Positions 25,788 through 32,900 of a stretch of DNA of 64,000 nucleotides are shown piece by piece. The position numbers and the translations under genes are program-made. Numbering within the stretch: position 1 is the stretch's first letter; every line of letters starts with the position of its first letter. Origin of the DNA: Citrobacter amalonaticus Y19 (GTDB lineage: Bacteria > Pseudomonadota > Gammaproteobacteria > Enterobacterales > Enterobacteriaceae); the NCBI RefSeq assembly GCF_000981805.1, contig NZ_CP011132.1:3534001-3598000 (forward strand), given 5' to 3'. The notes below the pieces were generated by a model. It saw only the letters and a list, made by a program, of their open reading frames with translations. It made no database searches and was not told where the DNA came from.

Positions 25788-26041
25788 CGGAGTATCTGTT
25801 TTTGTTCCATTCGACGGTGGGCGTGATTCAGACCCGCAAAGCGTTGCAGGCCGCTGGTATGACCTTTCGGGTCGCTGACATCCCCCGCCAGCTGCGCGGG
25901 GGCTGTGGGCTGTGCGTCTACCTGCATTGCCAGCCCGGAGAAGAAGAACGGTGGGTGATCCCCGGTCATACCGAATCTATTTACCGCCTTGAGCAGGGCG
26001 ACTGGCACTGCGTGGCAACCTTCGATGCGCCAGCACGCTAA
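25784..26041 (+). CDS. DUF3343 protein (putative Se/S carrier-like)
   Basis: An 85-residue protein starting on the yjiL stop (ATGA overlap). The pattern YLFLFHSTVGVIQTRKALQAAG followed by VADIPRQLRGGCGLCVYLHC is that of DUF3343, a domain described as a putative selenium/sulfur carrier. The cysteine pair (GCGLC) and a further Cys could hold a thiol or persulfide. Tight coupling to yjiM-yjiL suggests it serves that metalloenzyme, for example in cluster assembly or as a sulfur or electron donor; this is an inference. Confidence 0.78.
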   Translation: MTEYLFLFHSTVGVIQTRKALQAAGMTFRVADIPRQLRGGCGLCVYLHCQPGEEERWVIPGHTESIYRLEQGDWHCVATFDAPAR

Positions 26042-26083
26042 CCCGCTACACCGCGATAAATTTCGTCATGCAATTATCGCGCG

Positions 26084-26100
26084 TTTAAGGATTCATTAAG
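26084..26100 (+). promoter_or_regulatory. PmrA/BasR-like box upstream of yjiK
   Basis: TTTAAG-GATTC-ATTAAG resembles the PmrA box YTTAAK-N5-YTTAAK with one mismatch. A TATACT -10-like element follows nine bases later at 26110-26115. The match could be chance in an AT-rich stretch. Confidence 0.35.
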
Positions 26101-26154
26101 ATTAATCCTTATACTTTCTCCCTTAATGTCTTTGATTTTATTTAAGGAAGAATA

Positions 26155-27018
26155 ATGAGATTGTCCGCCCGATACCTGAACTCACCTCTGCGAGTCATGC
26201 TTCTTCTTGCTCTACTCATTGCGGGAATGAGTTATGTCATGTCGGGTGGAGCCGCACCCGACAACGACAATAACTCCCTTGCAGATTATCGCGCGACGAT
26301 AGACGGGGAACGAATCGACGGCGTGAAGAAAAATGTCTCCTCACTCACCTGGTCCGATAAAAGTGATACGTTGTTCAGCACGATCAATAAACCTGCCGCG
26401 ATTATTGAATTGACCAAACAGGGTCAATTGCTGCGTACCATCCCACTCGATTTTATTCGCGATCTGGAAACCATCGAGTACATTGGTGACGACATGTTTG
26501 TCATCAGCGATGAACATGACTATTCCATTTACGTTATTACTATCAATGCACAGTCGCAGGTAAACATCCTCAAAAAGTTAAAGCTTGATCTGTATGAAAC
26601 CCCGACCAACGACGGCTTTGAGGGACTCGCCTGGTCACGAGAGAAAGAGACATTCTGGTTTTTCAAAGAGAAGAGACCGATTGGGATCTATAAAGTAACG
26701 GGGCTGCTCAATAATGACCATTTAACCATTAGCAAAGACAGTGCGCTGCAACAACAGCTTGATATCAAGGATATTTCAGGCGCGGAATTTAATACCCAAA
26801 AGAACAGCCTGCTGATCCTGTCTCACGAATCCCGCGTGCTCAAAGAGGTCAAAACCGACGGCGACGTTATCGGCGTCATGACGCTAACCGAAGGCCACCA
26901 TGGGTTGGCGCACACCATCCAGCAGGCAGAAGGGATAGCGATAGATAACCAGGGTTCGCTGTTTATCGTGGCAGAGCCCAATCTGTTTTACCGCTTCACG
27001 TCTGAAGTCGCACAATAA
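26155..27018 (+). CDS. yjiK: SdiA-regulated-domain protein YjiK
   Basis: A 287-residue protein with one N-terminal membrane anchor or uncleaved signal (RVMLLLALLIAGMSYVMSG), followed by a beta-propeller-like domain of the SdiA-regulated family. Repeating strand motifs include LTWSDKSDTLFSTINKPAAIIEL, YIGDDMFVISDEHDYSIYVI, FEGLAWSREKETFWFFKEK and EGIAIDNQGSLFIVAEPNLFYRF. It is likely periplasmic. It matches E. coli YjiK; its function is unknown. yjiJ follows after 78 bases. Confidence 0.92.
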   Translation: MRLSARYLNSPLRVMLLLALLIAGMSYVMSGGAAPDNDNNSLADYRATIDGERIDGVKKNVSSLTWSDKSDTLFSTINKPAAIIELTKQGQLLRTIPLDFIRDLETIEYIGDDMFVISDEHDYSIYVITINAQSQVNILKKLKLDLYETPTNDGFEGLAWSREKETFWFFKEKRPIGIYKVTGLLNNDHLTISKDSALQQQLDIKDISGAEFNTQKNSLLILSHESRVLKEVKTDGDVIGVMTLTEGHHGLAHTIQQAEGIAIDNQGSLFIVAEPNLFYRFTSEVAQ

Positions 27019-27096
27019 ATTCCCCGTCACCTTACCCATTTGTTATAAATTTGTTACTCTCGCATTTCGCACACGACAAATAACAATGGGTACGGC

Positions 27097-28296
27097 ATGA
27101 GCCAGCAACCGCACATCGCAGACCGGTATTCACTCAGCACCGCCCTTTTCGGGATGATGGTCCTCGCGCTGGGCATGGGGATTGGCCGTTTTCTCTATAC
27201 CCCGATGCTGCCGGTGCTGCTGGCCGAGGGGCGCTTCACGTTTTCCGAACTGTCGTGGATAGCCAGCGTCAACTATGCGGGATACCTGGTCGGCAGCCTG
27301 CTGTTCTCCTTCGGACTTTTTCATCTGCCAGGCCGTTTACGCCCTATGCTGTTGAGTTCAGCGGTGGCGACCGGCGGACTGATCCTCTCGATGGCGCTAT
27401 TCTCTGCCCCCATGGCGGTGATGCTGGTGCGCTTTCTGGCGGGCGTCGCCAGCGCCGGGATGCTGATCTTTGGCTCCACGCTGGTGCTGCAACATACCCG
27501 CAATCCTTTTGTCATTGCCTCACTGTTTTCTGGCGTCGGCGTCGGGATTGCGCTGGGTAATGAGTACGTGATTGCAGGACTGCACTTTGCGCTCTCTTCC
27601 CACGCGCTGTGGATCGGGGCGGCGGTCTTCTCCGCCGTGCTGGCGATTCTGCTGGCGCTGCTGCTTCCGTCCCACGCTCACGCGCTGCCTGGCGCAACAC
27701 AGGTAAAAAATGAGCCGCAGCCGATGCGCTGGTGGCTGCTGGCGCTGCTCTACGGCCTGGCCGGATTCGGTTACATCATCGTCGCGACCTACTTGCCACT
27801 GATGGCGAAAGATGCGGGGTCTCCGCTGCTGACGGTCCATCTGTGGACGCTGGTTGGCGTCTCGATTGTGCCGGGCTGCTTCGCCTGGCTGTGGGCCGCA
27901 AAACGCTGGGGCGTACTGCAATGTCTGACGGCGAACCTGGTGATTCAGGCCGCCTGTGTGCTCCTGACGCTTGCCAGCGGCTCCCCGCTGTTGCTGGTAC
28001 TGAGCAGCGTGGGATTTGGCGCGACGTTCATGGGGACCACATCGCTGGTTATGACCCTCGCACGCCAGCTTATTGTGCCGGGAAACCTCAATCTGCTGGG
28101 GTTTGTCACACTGACCTACGGCATCGGGCAGATCCTGGGGCCGTTGTTAACCACGCTGTTGGGCAGCGGCACGCAGGCCATTACCGATGCCACGCTGTGT
28201 GGTGCGCTGGCGTTATTTATCGCCGCGACCATCAGCGCTTTGCAGTTCTATAAACAAAAGCGGTTGTTGTCGTGTCGCATCAACGACATGCGCTAA
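27097..28296 (+). CDS. yjiJ: YbfB/YjiJ-family MFS transporter YjiJ
   Basis: A 399-residue 12-helix MFS protein. The N-terminal [24 protein letters not shown] helix (here [20 protein letters not shown]) is the hallmark of the YbfB/YjiJ group, and [21 protein letters not shown] follows. The substrate is unknown. In E. coli it is also the neighbour of yjiK. It is the last gene here with clear synteny to that E. coli block; a T6SS cluster begins beyond. Confidence 0.9.
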   Translation: MSQQPHIADRYSLSTALFGMMVLALGMGIGRFLYTPMLPVLLAEGRFTFSELSWIASVNYAGYLVGSLLFSFGLFHLPGRLRPMLLSSAVATGGLILSMALFSAPMAVMLVRFLAGVASAGMLIFGSTLVLQHTRNPFVIASLFSGVGVGIALGNEYVIAGLHFALSSHALWIGAAVFSAVLAILLALLLPSHAHALPGATQVKNEPQPMRWWLLALLYGLAGFGYIIVATYLPLMAKDAGSPLLTVHLWTLVGVSIVPGCFAWLWAAKRWGVLQCLTANLVIQAACVLLTLASGSPLLLVLSSVGFGATFMGTTSLVMTLARQLIVPGNLNLLGFVTLTYGIGQILGPLLTTLLGSGTQAITDATLCGALALFIAATISALQFYKQKRLLSCRINDMR

Positions 28297-28377
28297 CGCG
28301 CCATAATGCAGTGACCGTCATACACGCCATGGCGCGCCAGAGGGGTAAAAACATCATCCTGTAAAACCTGCCCGCAC

Positions 28378-28578
28378 TTATTTGCCACCGCCTTCATGGG
28401 CGGTGCGATGAAGCATAAGCGCTTCGGCAATAATATCCTGTTTGCTTTTACGCGTTTCTAAAGCCAGTGTCCGAACATAGTCCCAAAGCGGGGTTTCAAC
28501 ACGGGCGCTTAACAGCACCATCTCTTTAGAACGGGTTCCTCTGGCTTTACGGATATCGGGATAATCGCGGGAAGGCAT
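28378..28578 (-). CDS. Small ribbon-helix-helix-like protein
   Basis: A 66-residue protein, MPSRDYPDIRKARGTRSKEM... The segment VLLSARVETPLWDYVRTLAL, a beta strand followed by helix-turn-helix ETRKSKQDIIAEALMLH, resembles the RHH fold used by antitoxins and plasmid repressors. An in-frame ATG at 28641 exists, but AGGAGC lies six bases before the ATG at 28578. No toxin gene lies beside it. It may regulate nearby genes. The family is a guess from pattern. Confidence 0.6.
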   Translation of the reverse strand: MPSRDYPDIRKARGTRSKEMVLLSARVETPLWDYVRTLALETRKSKQDIIAEALMLHRTAHEGGGK

Positions 28579-29196
28579 CGTCAGCTCCTGAAGGCTATTT
28601 CGTCTTAACTGGGGAGGAATATGCAGTTGGCCGAATAACAAGTCAACGCACAGTATTTCAGCAGGCGGGTGATGGAAATGTTAAGAAAACGTCTAAAAAT
28701 GGAACGTCGTTTCAAGTGAAAGATGACCTGTAGCAGGCTAATGATGTCAGGGTTTATTGACATGCGAGGATTAATTCAGTGTATTTCGGCCCTCATTCCC
28801 CCGGTAAAACATTCATCGCAATTATTGAAAATTCCTATCCGCCAATACGTTACTTCTGAGATAAATGTTTACATTGAGGACAATAACTGGCTTTTTTAGA
28901 GAGAGTTACGACGTTCTCTTTCAATTATTTTCGCTAACGCAGCACATCCTTTTTGTCATCCGACGTCTTACCACCGCCACCGCAAACGCAAAATAAGTAA
29001 ACAAGTCGTAAATAAGGACATTTTTTAACGACGCAAATTAAGTGTGTATTAATTGATATTCATCAATTTTGAAGAGCTGAATTTGCCAGCTTTTGGTAAG
29101 AATCTGATGAAGTGCACAAATACCCACTGTTTTTGTACACTAATTTTTACGTCACAAGGTCATCGTGTAATCAGAGGGTGATATTGACTTCGCGTT
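28579..29196. other. AT-rich gap at the left edge of the T6SS region, no clear gene
   Basis: About 618 bases between the RHH-like gene and the LecA-like gene. It is visibly AT-richer than its surroundings, with several stop-dense frames and no convincing ORF or ribosome site. It contains a perfect FNR-type palindrome at 29053-29066. It may hold promoters, a small RNA or decayed sequence. Confidence 0.6.
29053..29066. promoter_or_regulatory. Perfect FNR-type site
   Basis: TTGATATTCATCAA fits the FNR consensus TTGAT-N4-ATCAA exactly. It lies 475 bases upstream of the RHH-like ATG and beyond the 3' end of the LecA-like gene, so no annotated start is at a normal distance. Confidence 0.5.
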
Positions 29197-29616
29197 TCAT
29201 CGCCAGACCTCCAGTACGACCGAACCAAAATTATTCCAGTACATCCCTGAAATATCATTCGCAAAGACCACTAACTCACCGCTGCGAGGCGCAATCCAGC
29301 CGTTATTTAGTCGGGCACCGTCACCAATCACAAACATGGTATCGGTTGATTTATCGATAGTGCCAATTAAGGTAAACCAGGTCGCCGGATCGTGGCGGCA
29401 CCGCAGCCAGATTCGGGCAAAATTCAGATAGTCGACGGTGTAACCGTTCGCATCACAGCAATGGCTCATATCGCACCACTTACCGGTGACACAAAAAAAA
29501 TACCTGACGCCCTGCTCAACAAACAGATCCGTCTCAGCCCATTTATCGCGTGAGCGAATTTGGGTTCGCTTCACTCGTCGTGAAGCCAGCGGCGGAACGT
29601 ACATTCGATCAACCAT
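29197..29616 (-). CDS. LecA (PA-IL)-like lectin-fold protein near vgrG
   Basis: A 139-residue protein without a signal peptide. The C-terminal half resembles Pseudomonas aeruginosa galactophilic lectin LecA: FVIGDGARLNNGWIAP, then FANDISGMYWNNFGS. In LecA the equivalent segment YNDVPGTYGNNSGS carries calcium and sugar ligands Asp100, Thr104, Asn107 and Asn108; here Asp121, Met125, Asn128 and Asn129 line up, so three of four are kept. Three Cys pairs or clusters (C42, C48, C53, C54, C72) are not typical of LecA. It is on the vgrG strand, 180 bases past the MORN gene. It may be a T6SS-linked secreted lectin, an inference. Confidence 0.5.
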   Translation of the reverse strand: MVDRMYVPPLASRRVKRTQIRSRDKWAETDLFVEQGVRYFFCVTGKWCDMSHCCDANGYTVDYLNFARIWLRCRHDPATWFTLIGTIDKSTDTMFVIGDGARLNNGWIAPRSGELVVFANDISGMYWNNFGSVVLEVWR

Positions 29617-29796
29617 ACATCATCACCTTTGCGCAAACACCGTTATGCAGGTACAGAAAGCCGCTCGTGTAAAACGATGACGAACCGGAGGGAAGTAACA
29701 CTAATTTTTATGAACTCTGTGCTCGCGCTCCATAACAGGAAAGTCGTAGTCAGCGCGTGCAGTTTCATACCTTTCATTGACCTGGCGCGATCGCGC

Positions 29797-30318
29797 CTAC
29801 AGATGCTCCGTCCATTTACTGAACCGCGACTGGGGTTGCCCCCTGGCGTTGATGGCACGACCATCCGGCAACCAGCGCTCGGGGTCGTGGGCCAGACGAC
29901 CGTGGACATAGCGTTGTCGCAGGGCGCAGGCGCCATCGGGGTAGAACTGTTCACTCTGTTGATGACGCAGACCGTCCTGCCACTGTTCGCGCATCTGCAT
30001 CTGCCCGGACGGATAAAAGCAACGGCACTCACCGTGCAATTGCCCTTCCCGCCAGTGCTCCTCACGGATCAACACGCCCTCTTCGCTGAAGTAGCGCGCC
30101 ACGCCCTGCAACCTGCCGTGATGATATTCCTGTTGCATTGCCAGTTGACCGTTGGGGTGCCAGCTTTCGGTGACGCCGTGCAAAACACCCTGCTGATAAT
30201 TCATCGCCATCAGCCGACGCCCATGATCCTCAATATGCATCTCGCCACAGAGTTGGCCGTCCGTCAGGCCAGCCTGTAGCCGGGTGGTGTCCTGCTGATA
30301 GTCCAGGCGCTCACTCAT
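29797..30318 (-). CDS. MORN-repeat (YwqK-like) protein coupled to vgrG
   Basis: A 173-residue protein made of about six MORN-2-type repeats of roughly 22-24 residues, each like GxLHGxxxxWHPNGQLAxxxxY (for example GVLHGVTESWHPNGQLAMQQ and GQLHGECRCFYPSGQMQMRE). The family includes YwqK, annotated as the antitoxin partner of YwqJ. Its ATG overlaps the vgrG stop (TAATG), so the two are translationally coupled. That position is typical of VgrG adaptors, cargo or immunity proteins. A 14-bp perfect palindrome (GGCGCGATCGCGCC, 29784-29797) touches its stop codon. Confidence 0.75.
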   Translation of the reverse strand: MSERLDYQQDTTRLQAGLTDGQLCGEMHIEDHGRRLMAMNYQQGVLHGVTESWHPNGQLAMQQEYHHGRLQGVARYFSEEGVLIREEHWREGQLHGECRCFYPSGQMQMREQWQDGLRHQQSEQFYPDGACALRQRYVHGRLAHDPERWLPDGRAINARGQPQSRFSKWTEHL

Positions 30319-32282
30319 TAGTTGATCTTCACCATCCCACCCTTGAGCGTCAGCATCCCGCCGCCCTCCACGGTCTGCATCGCGCTGGCTTTGCTGGTCA
30401 GCGTGGCTTTCGCCTCCTGGCTAATCGTTGCGGCTTTCTGGGTGAGCGAACTCTTCGCTTCGCTGGCGATACTGGTAGCATCAAGATTCAGGCTCGCGGC
30501 CGCACTGGCTTTCAGATCCGCCCCGCTCTTCAACGTCAGCGTTTTACCGCTCTCCAGCGTCAGCGTGCCGCTGACCTTAATGGTCAGATTGCCATCGACG
30601 TTCAGCGTGTAGTTACCTTTGACCTTGTGCGTCTCATTGCCCTCAATCGCGTGTTCCTGATCGCCCTTCACCATCACGCTGCGCTTATCTTTGACCGTCA
30701 GCGTTTCGCTCCCCTTCTCAATGTTGACTGTCCGGTTACCCTGTTTCAGCGTGACCGTTTCATTGCCCTCTTCAACGGTGCGCGTGCGGTCGTTTTTCAC
30801 GCTCTGAATGTCATCGTGACCGACTGTCGTTTTACTGTCGTTCAGCACGATAAGCTGGAAGTCCTTTTGCGCCTGCATCGCCAGCAGTTCGGCGTCTTTT
30901 TTGTCGTCAAAGCGCAGCTCATTAAACCCTTTTTCACTTTTTGTTTTAATCCCGGACTGGGTCTGATTCGCCGGAAGCGGATAGGGCAGCGCGTTGACGC
31001 CGTTATAGACGCAGCCGGTGACGAGCGGTTTGTCCGGCTCGCCGTCGATAAAGCTCACCACGACCTCCTGACCAACGCGCGGGATAAACTGTGTACCAAA
31101 GCCGTTGCCGCTCCAGGCGGTCGCCACCCGCAGCCAGCAGGAGCTGGTCTCATCACATTGGCCTTCCCGATCCCACGGGAACTGCACTTTTACCCTGCCG
31201 AGTTTATCGGTCCAGATCTCCTCGCCGTTTTTACCCACTACCGTTGCCGTTTGCGTGTGCATAAACGGTTTCGGCGTGCTGCTTTGCGGTCGATAGAGCG
31301 TGGCTTTCGGGATGGCGGTAAAGCGGTTGCGGTAACGTTCACCGTCGTAGTCATGGCTGACGGCGATGACCAGCCAGTCGCCATTCAACGCTTTGTCATC
31401 GTGATCGGTTAAGGTGAACCCGTGTCCGGCCACCAACGCCGCGCAGTCGCTTTCGCCTACCAGTTGTTTCGCCTGTGACGTCAGGGCATTGACCTTCCAC
31501 GCCGCCAGCGCGTCGCCGTCGGCTTTGACGCTAAACCGCCCCGGATGCTGATAATGCACGCCGCCTTTCTTCTCACCCGCCTGCGAAAAGAGCGCGGCCT
31601 TCGGCTGCTCGTAGTTGAAATCGCTGGTCTGAAACCCTTGCGCGGTAGCTTGCAGGCGCAATGCCGCCGAACGAATCGCCCCGGTTTCCCGCTCACCGCT
31701 CTGCGCCGCCAGATACTTCACCTTTTTCTCGCCGGGGGTTGGCGGAAACGCGCTGTTGTCATCCGCCAGCACCAGCGTGTGTTTTCCCGCGACATGGGTG
31801 AAGAACCAGAAGATCCCCTCCTGTTCCAGCAGTCGCGACACAAAATTAAAATCGCTCTCGTTGTATTGCAGGCAGTACTCGCGCTTTGCCGGTTTGGCGT
31901 TGAGCTGAAATTTATAGTCAGTAAAGCCACCGTCCTTAAACACCTTCTCGACAATCTCCTGCGCGCTGAGGTTTTGAAAGACGCGATTATGGCTGGAGAG
32001 CGTCAGCCACCACAGCCAGGGACGCAGCACAAACTGATAGCGGTCGGCATTGCGCGTCGCGGGGAGTTGATGAATCTCGGCAATCAGCCCGTCATAGTCG
32101 GCGTTGTTGATGGTGGCGGTAAGATGGGTCGCCAGCGCGGTATCAAGCGTTAACGGCGCAGAGGTGGTTACGGTAACCGTGGCGGTGGTCAGTCCGTTAA
32201 GTTGAGATTCAGTATAAACGGTCGCGGCAGTCAGGTCGGTAAACGCCGGGGCGGTGAGTTTGATAAGGGGGGTGTCAGACAT
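30318..32282 (-). CDS. vgrG: T6SS tip protein VgrG (TssI)
   Basis: A 654-residue spike protein. Residues about 1-350 form the gp27-like hub (LSAQEIVEKVFKDGGF, YNESDFNFVSRLLEQEGIFWFF). The gp5-like OB domain follows at about 365-450 (GRVKVQFPWDREG, SGNGFGTQFIPRVGQEVVVSF, DGEPDKPLVTGCVYN). The C-terminal part is a beta-helix of repeating VxxGxxT strands (for example GNRTVNIEKGSETLTVKDKR). No extra toxin domain is attached, so cargo must be separate. It is separated from the upstream GNAT gene by a REP element and is coupled to the MORN gene. Confidence 0.96.
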   Translation of the reverse strand: MSDTPLIKLTAPAFTDLTAATVYTESQLNGLTTATVTVTTSAPLTLDTALATHLTATINNADYDGLIAEIHQLPATRNADRYQFVLRPWLWWLTLSSHNRVFQNLSAQEIVEKVFKDGGFTDYKFQLNAKPAKREYCLQYNESDFNFVSRLLEQEGIFWFFTHVAGKHTLVLADDNSAFPPTPGEKKVKYLAAQSGERETGAIRSAALRLQATAQGFQTSDFNYEQPKAALFSQAGEKKGGVHYQHPGRFSVKADGDALAAWKVNALTSQAKQLVGESDCAALVAGHGFTLTDHDDKALNGDWLVIAVSHDYDGERYRNRFTAIPKATLYRPQSSTPKPFMHTQTATVVGKNGEEIWTDKLGRVKVQFPWDREGQCDETSSCWLRVATAWSGNGFGTQFIPRVGQEVVVSFIDGEPDKPLVTGCVYNGVNALPYPLPANQTQSGIKTKSEKGFNELRFDDKKDAELLAMQAQKDFQLIVLNDSKTTVGHDDIQSVKNDRTRTVEEGNETVTLKQGNRTVNIEKGSETLTVKDKRSVMVKGDQEHAIEGNETHKVKGNYTLNVDGNLTIKVSGTLTLESGKTLTLKSGADLKASAAASLNLDATSIASEAKSSLTQKAATISQEAKATLTSKASAMQTVEGGGMLTLKGGMVKIN

Positions 32283-32316
32283 CGGGAAATTCCTTTTATT
32301 TTTTGCCGATAGCGGA

Positions 32317-32350
32317 TTGCCGGGTGGCGGCTACGCCTTACCCGGCCTAC
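32317..32350. repeat. REP element between the T6SS GNAT gene and vgrG
   Basis: TTGCCGGGTGGCGGCTACGC...TTACCCGGCCTAC has the REP hairpin form. It lies inside the leftward T6SS operon, 35-68 bases before the vgrG ATG, and could set the level of the vgrG-MORN part apart from the core genes. Confidence 0.82.
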
Positions 32351-32387
32351 AAAAGCAGTTGACGTTTTTATTCCGGTGATACTGTGC

Positions 32388-32885
32388 TTACACTGTGCTG
32401 TATTCTTTCAAAATAAACCCCTTGCCCTCACAAAGAGTCCATTTTTCACTCCGTGTCGGTTCAAGTATTTTCTTAATGCTGTGATCCGAAGAGATAAATC
32501 CCAGGCGATCATAAAAATTCCCGCCAGACATATCCGTAAGCATTAATTTTCCCATATACCCAAAATCGGATGAAAAATTGACGGCATGCTGAATCAGCGC
32601 CAGCCCGACTCCCTTTGTACACGGATGAGTGCAAACATCTTCAACTTTAAAGCATTTTTCATCTTTGTTGTCAGACAAAATCATCAGCCCTACCACACCA
32701 GCCACGCCCTCATAGTCAGTGACGATAAATTTTGTTCCTGCCGTTTTATATTCATCAGCAATCCGTTGCGCACTTTCTATTCTTTCTTTTGATACCGTTT
32801 TTGCCTTTAATAAAATATCCATCGCGGCAATAAAAGACCTGGCGCTGGTATCATAGGCATCCGGATCAACACGACTAATTCGCAT
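32388..32885 (-). CDS. GNAT-family acetyltransferase inside the T6SS operon
   Basis: A 165-residue GNAT-fold protein. The strand VVGLMILSD and the acetyl-CoA loop VCTHPCTKGVGLALIQHAV are visible, and NFYDRLGFISSDHSIKKIL is the C-terminal motif. It starts 15 bases after the clpV stop, in the same operon, with vgrG next. Its DNA is AT-richer than the flanking T6SS genes, which suggests later acquisition. It could be a cargo effector, a modifier of T6SS parts, or a passenger. No homologue with known T6SS function was recognised. Confidence 0.78.
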   Translation of the reverse strand: MRISRVDPDAYDTSARSFIAAMDILLKAKTVSKERIESAQRIADEYKTAGTKFIVTDYEGVAGVVGLMILSDNKDEKCFKVEDVCTHPCTKGVGLALIQHAVNFSSDFGYMGKLMLTDMSGGNFYDRLGFISSDHSIKKILEPTRSEKWTLCEGKGFILKEYSTV

Positions 32886-32900
32886 TTTGAGACCTCCCGT

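Noticed and set aside
28300..28377. Short palindromic GC stretch (around GGCGCGCC) after yjiJ as an attachment site
   Set aside because: No matching direct repeat was found at the right edge of the T6SS region and no integrase is present.
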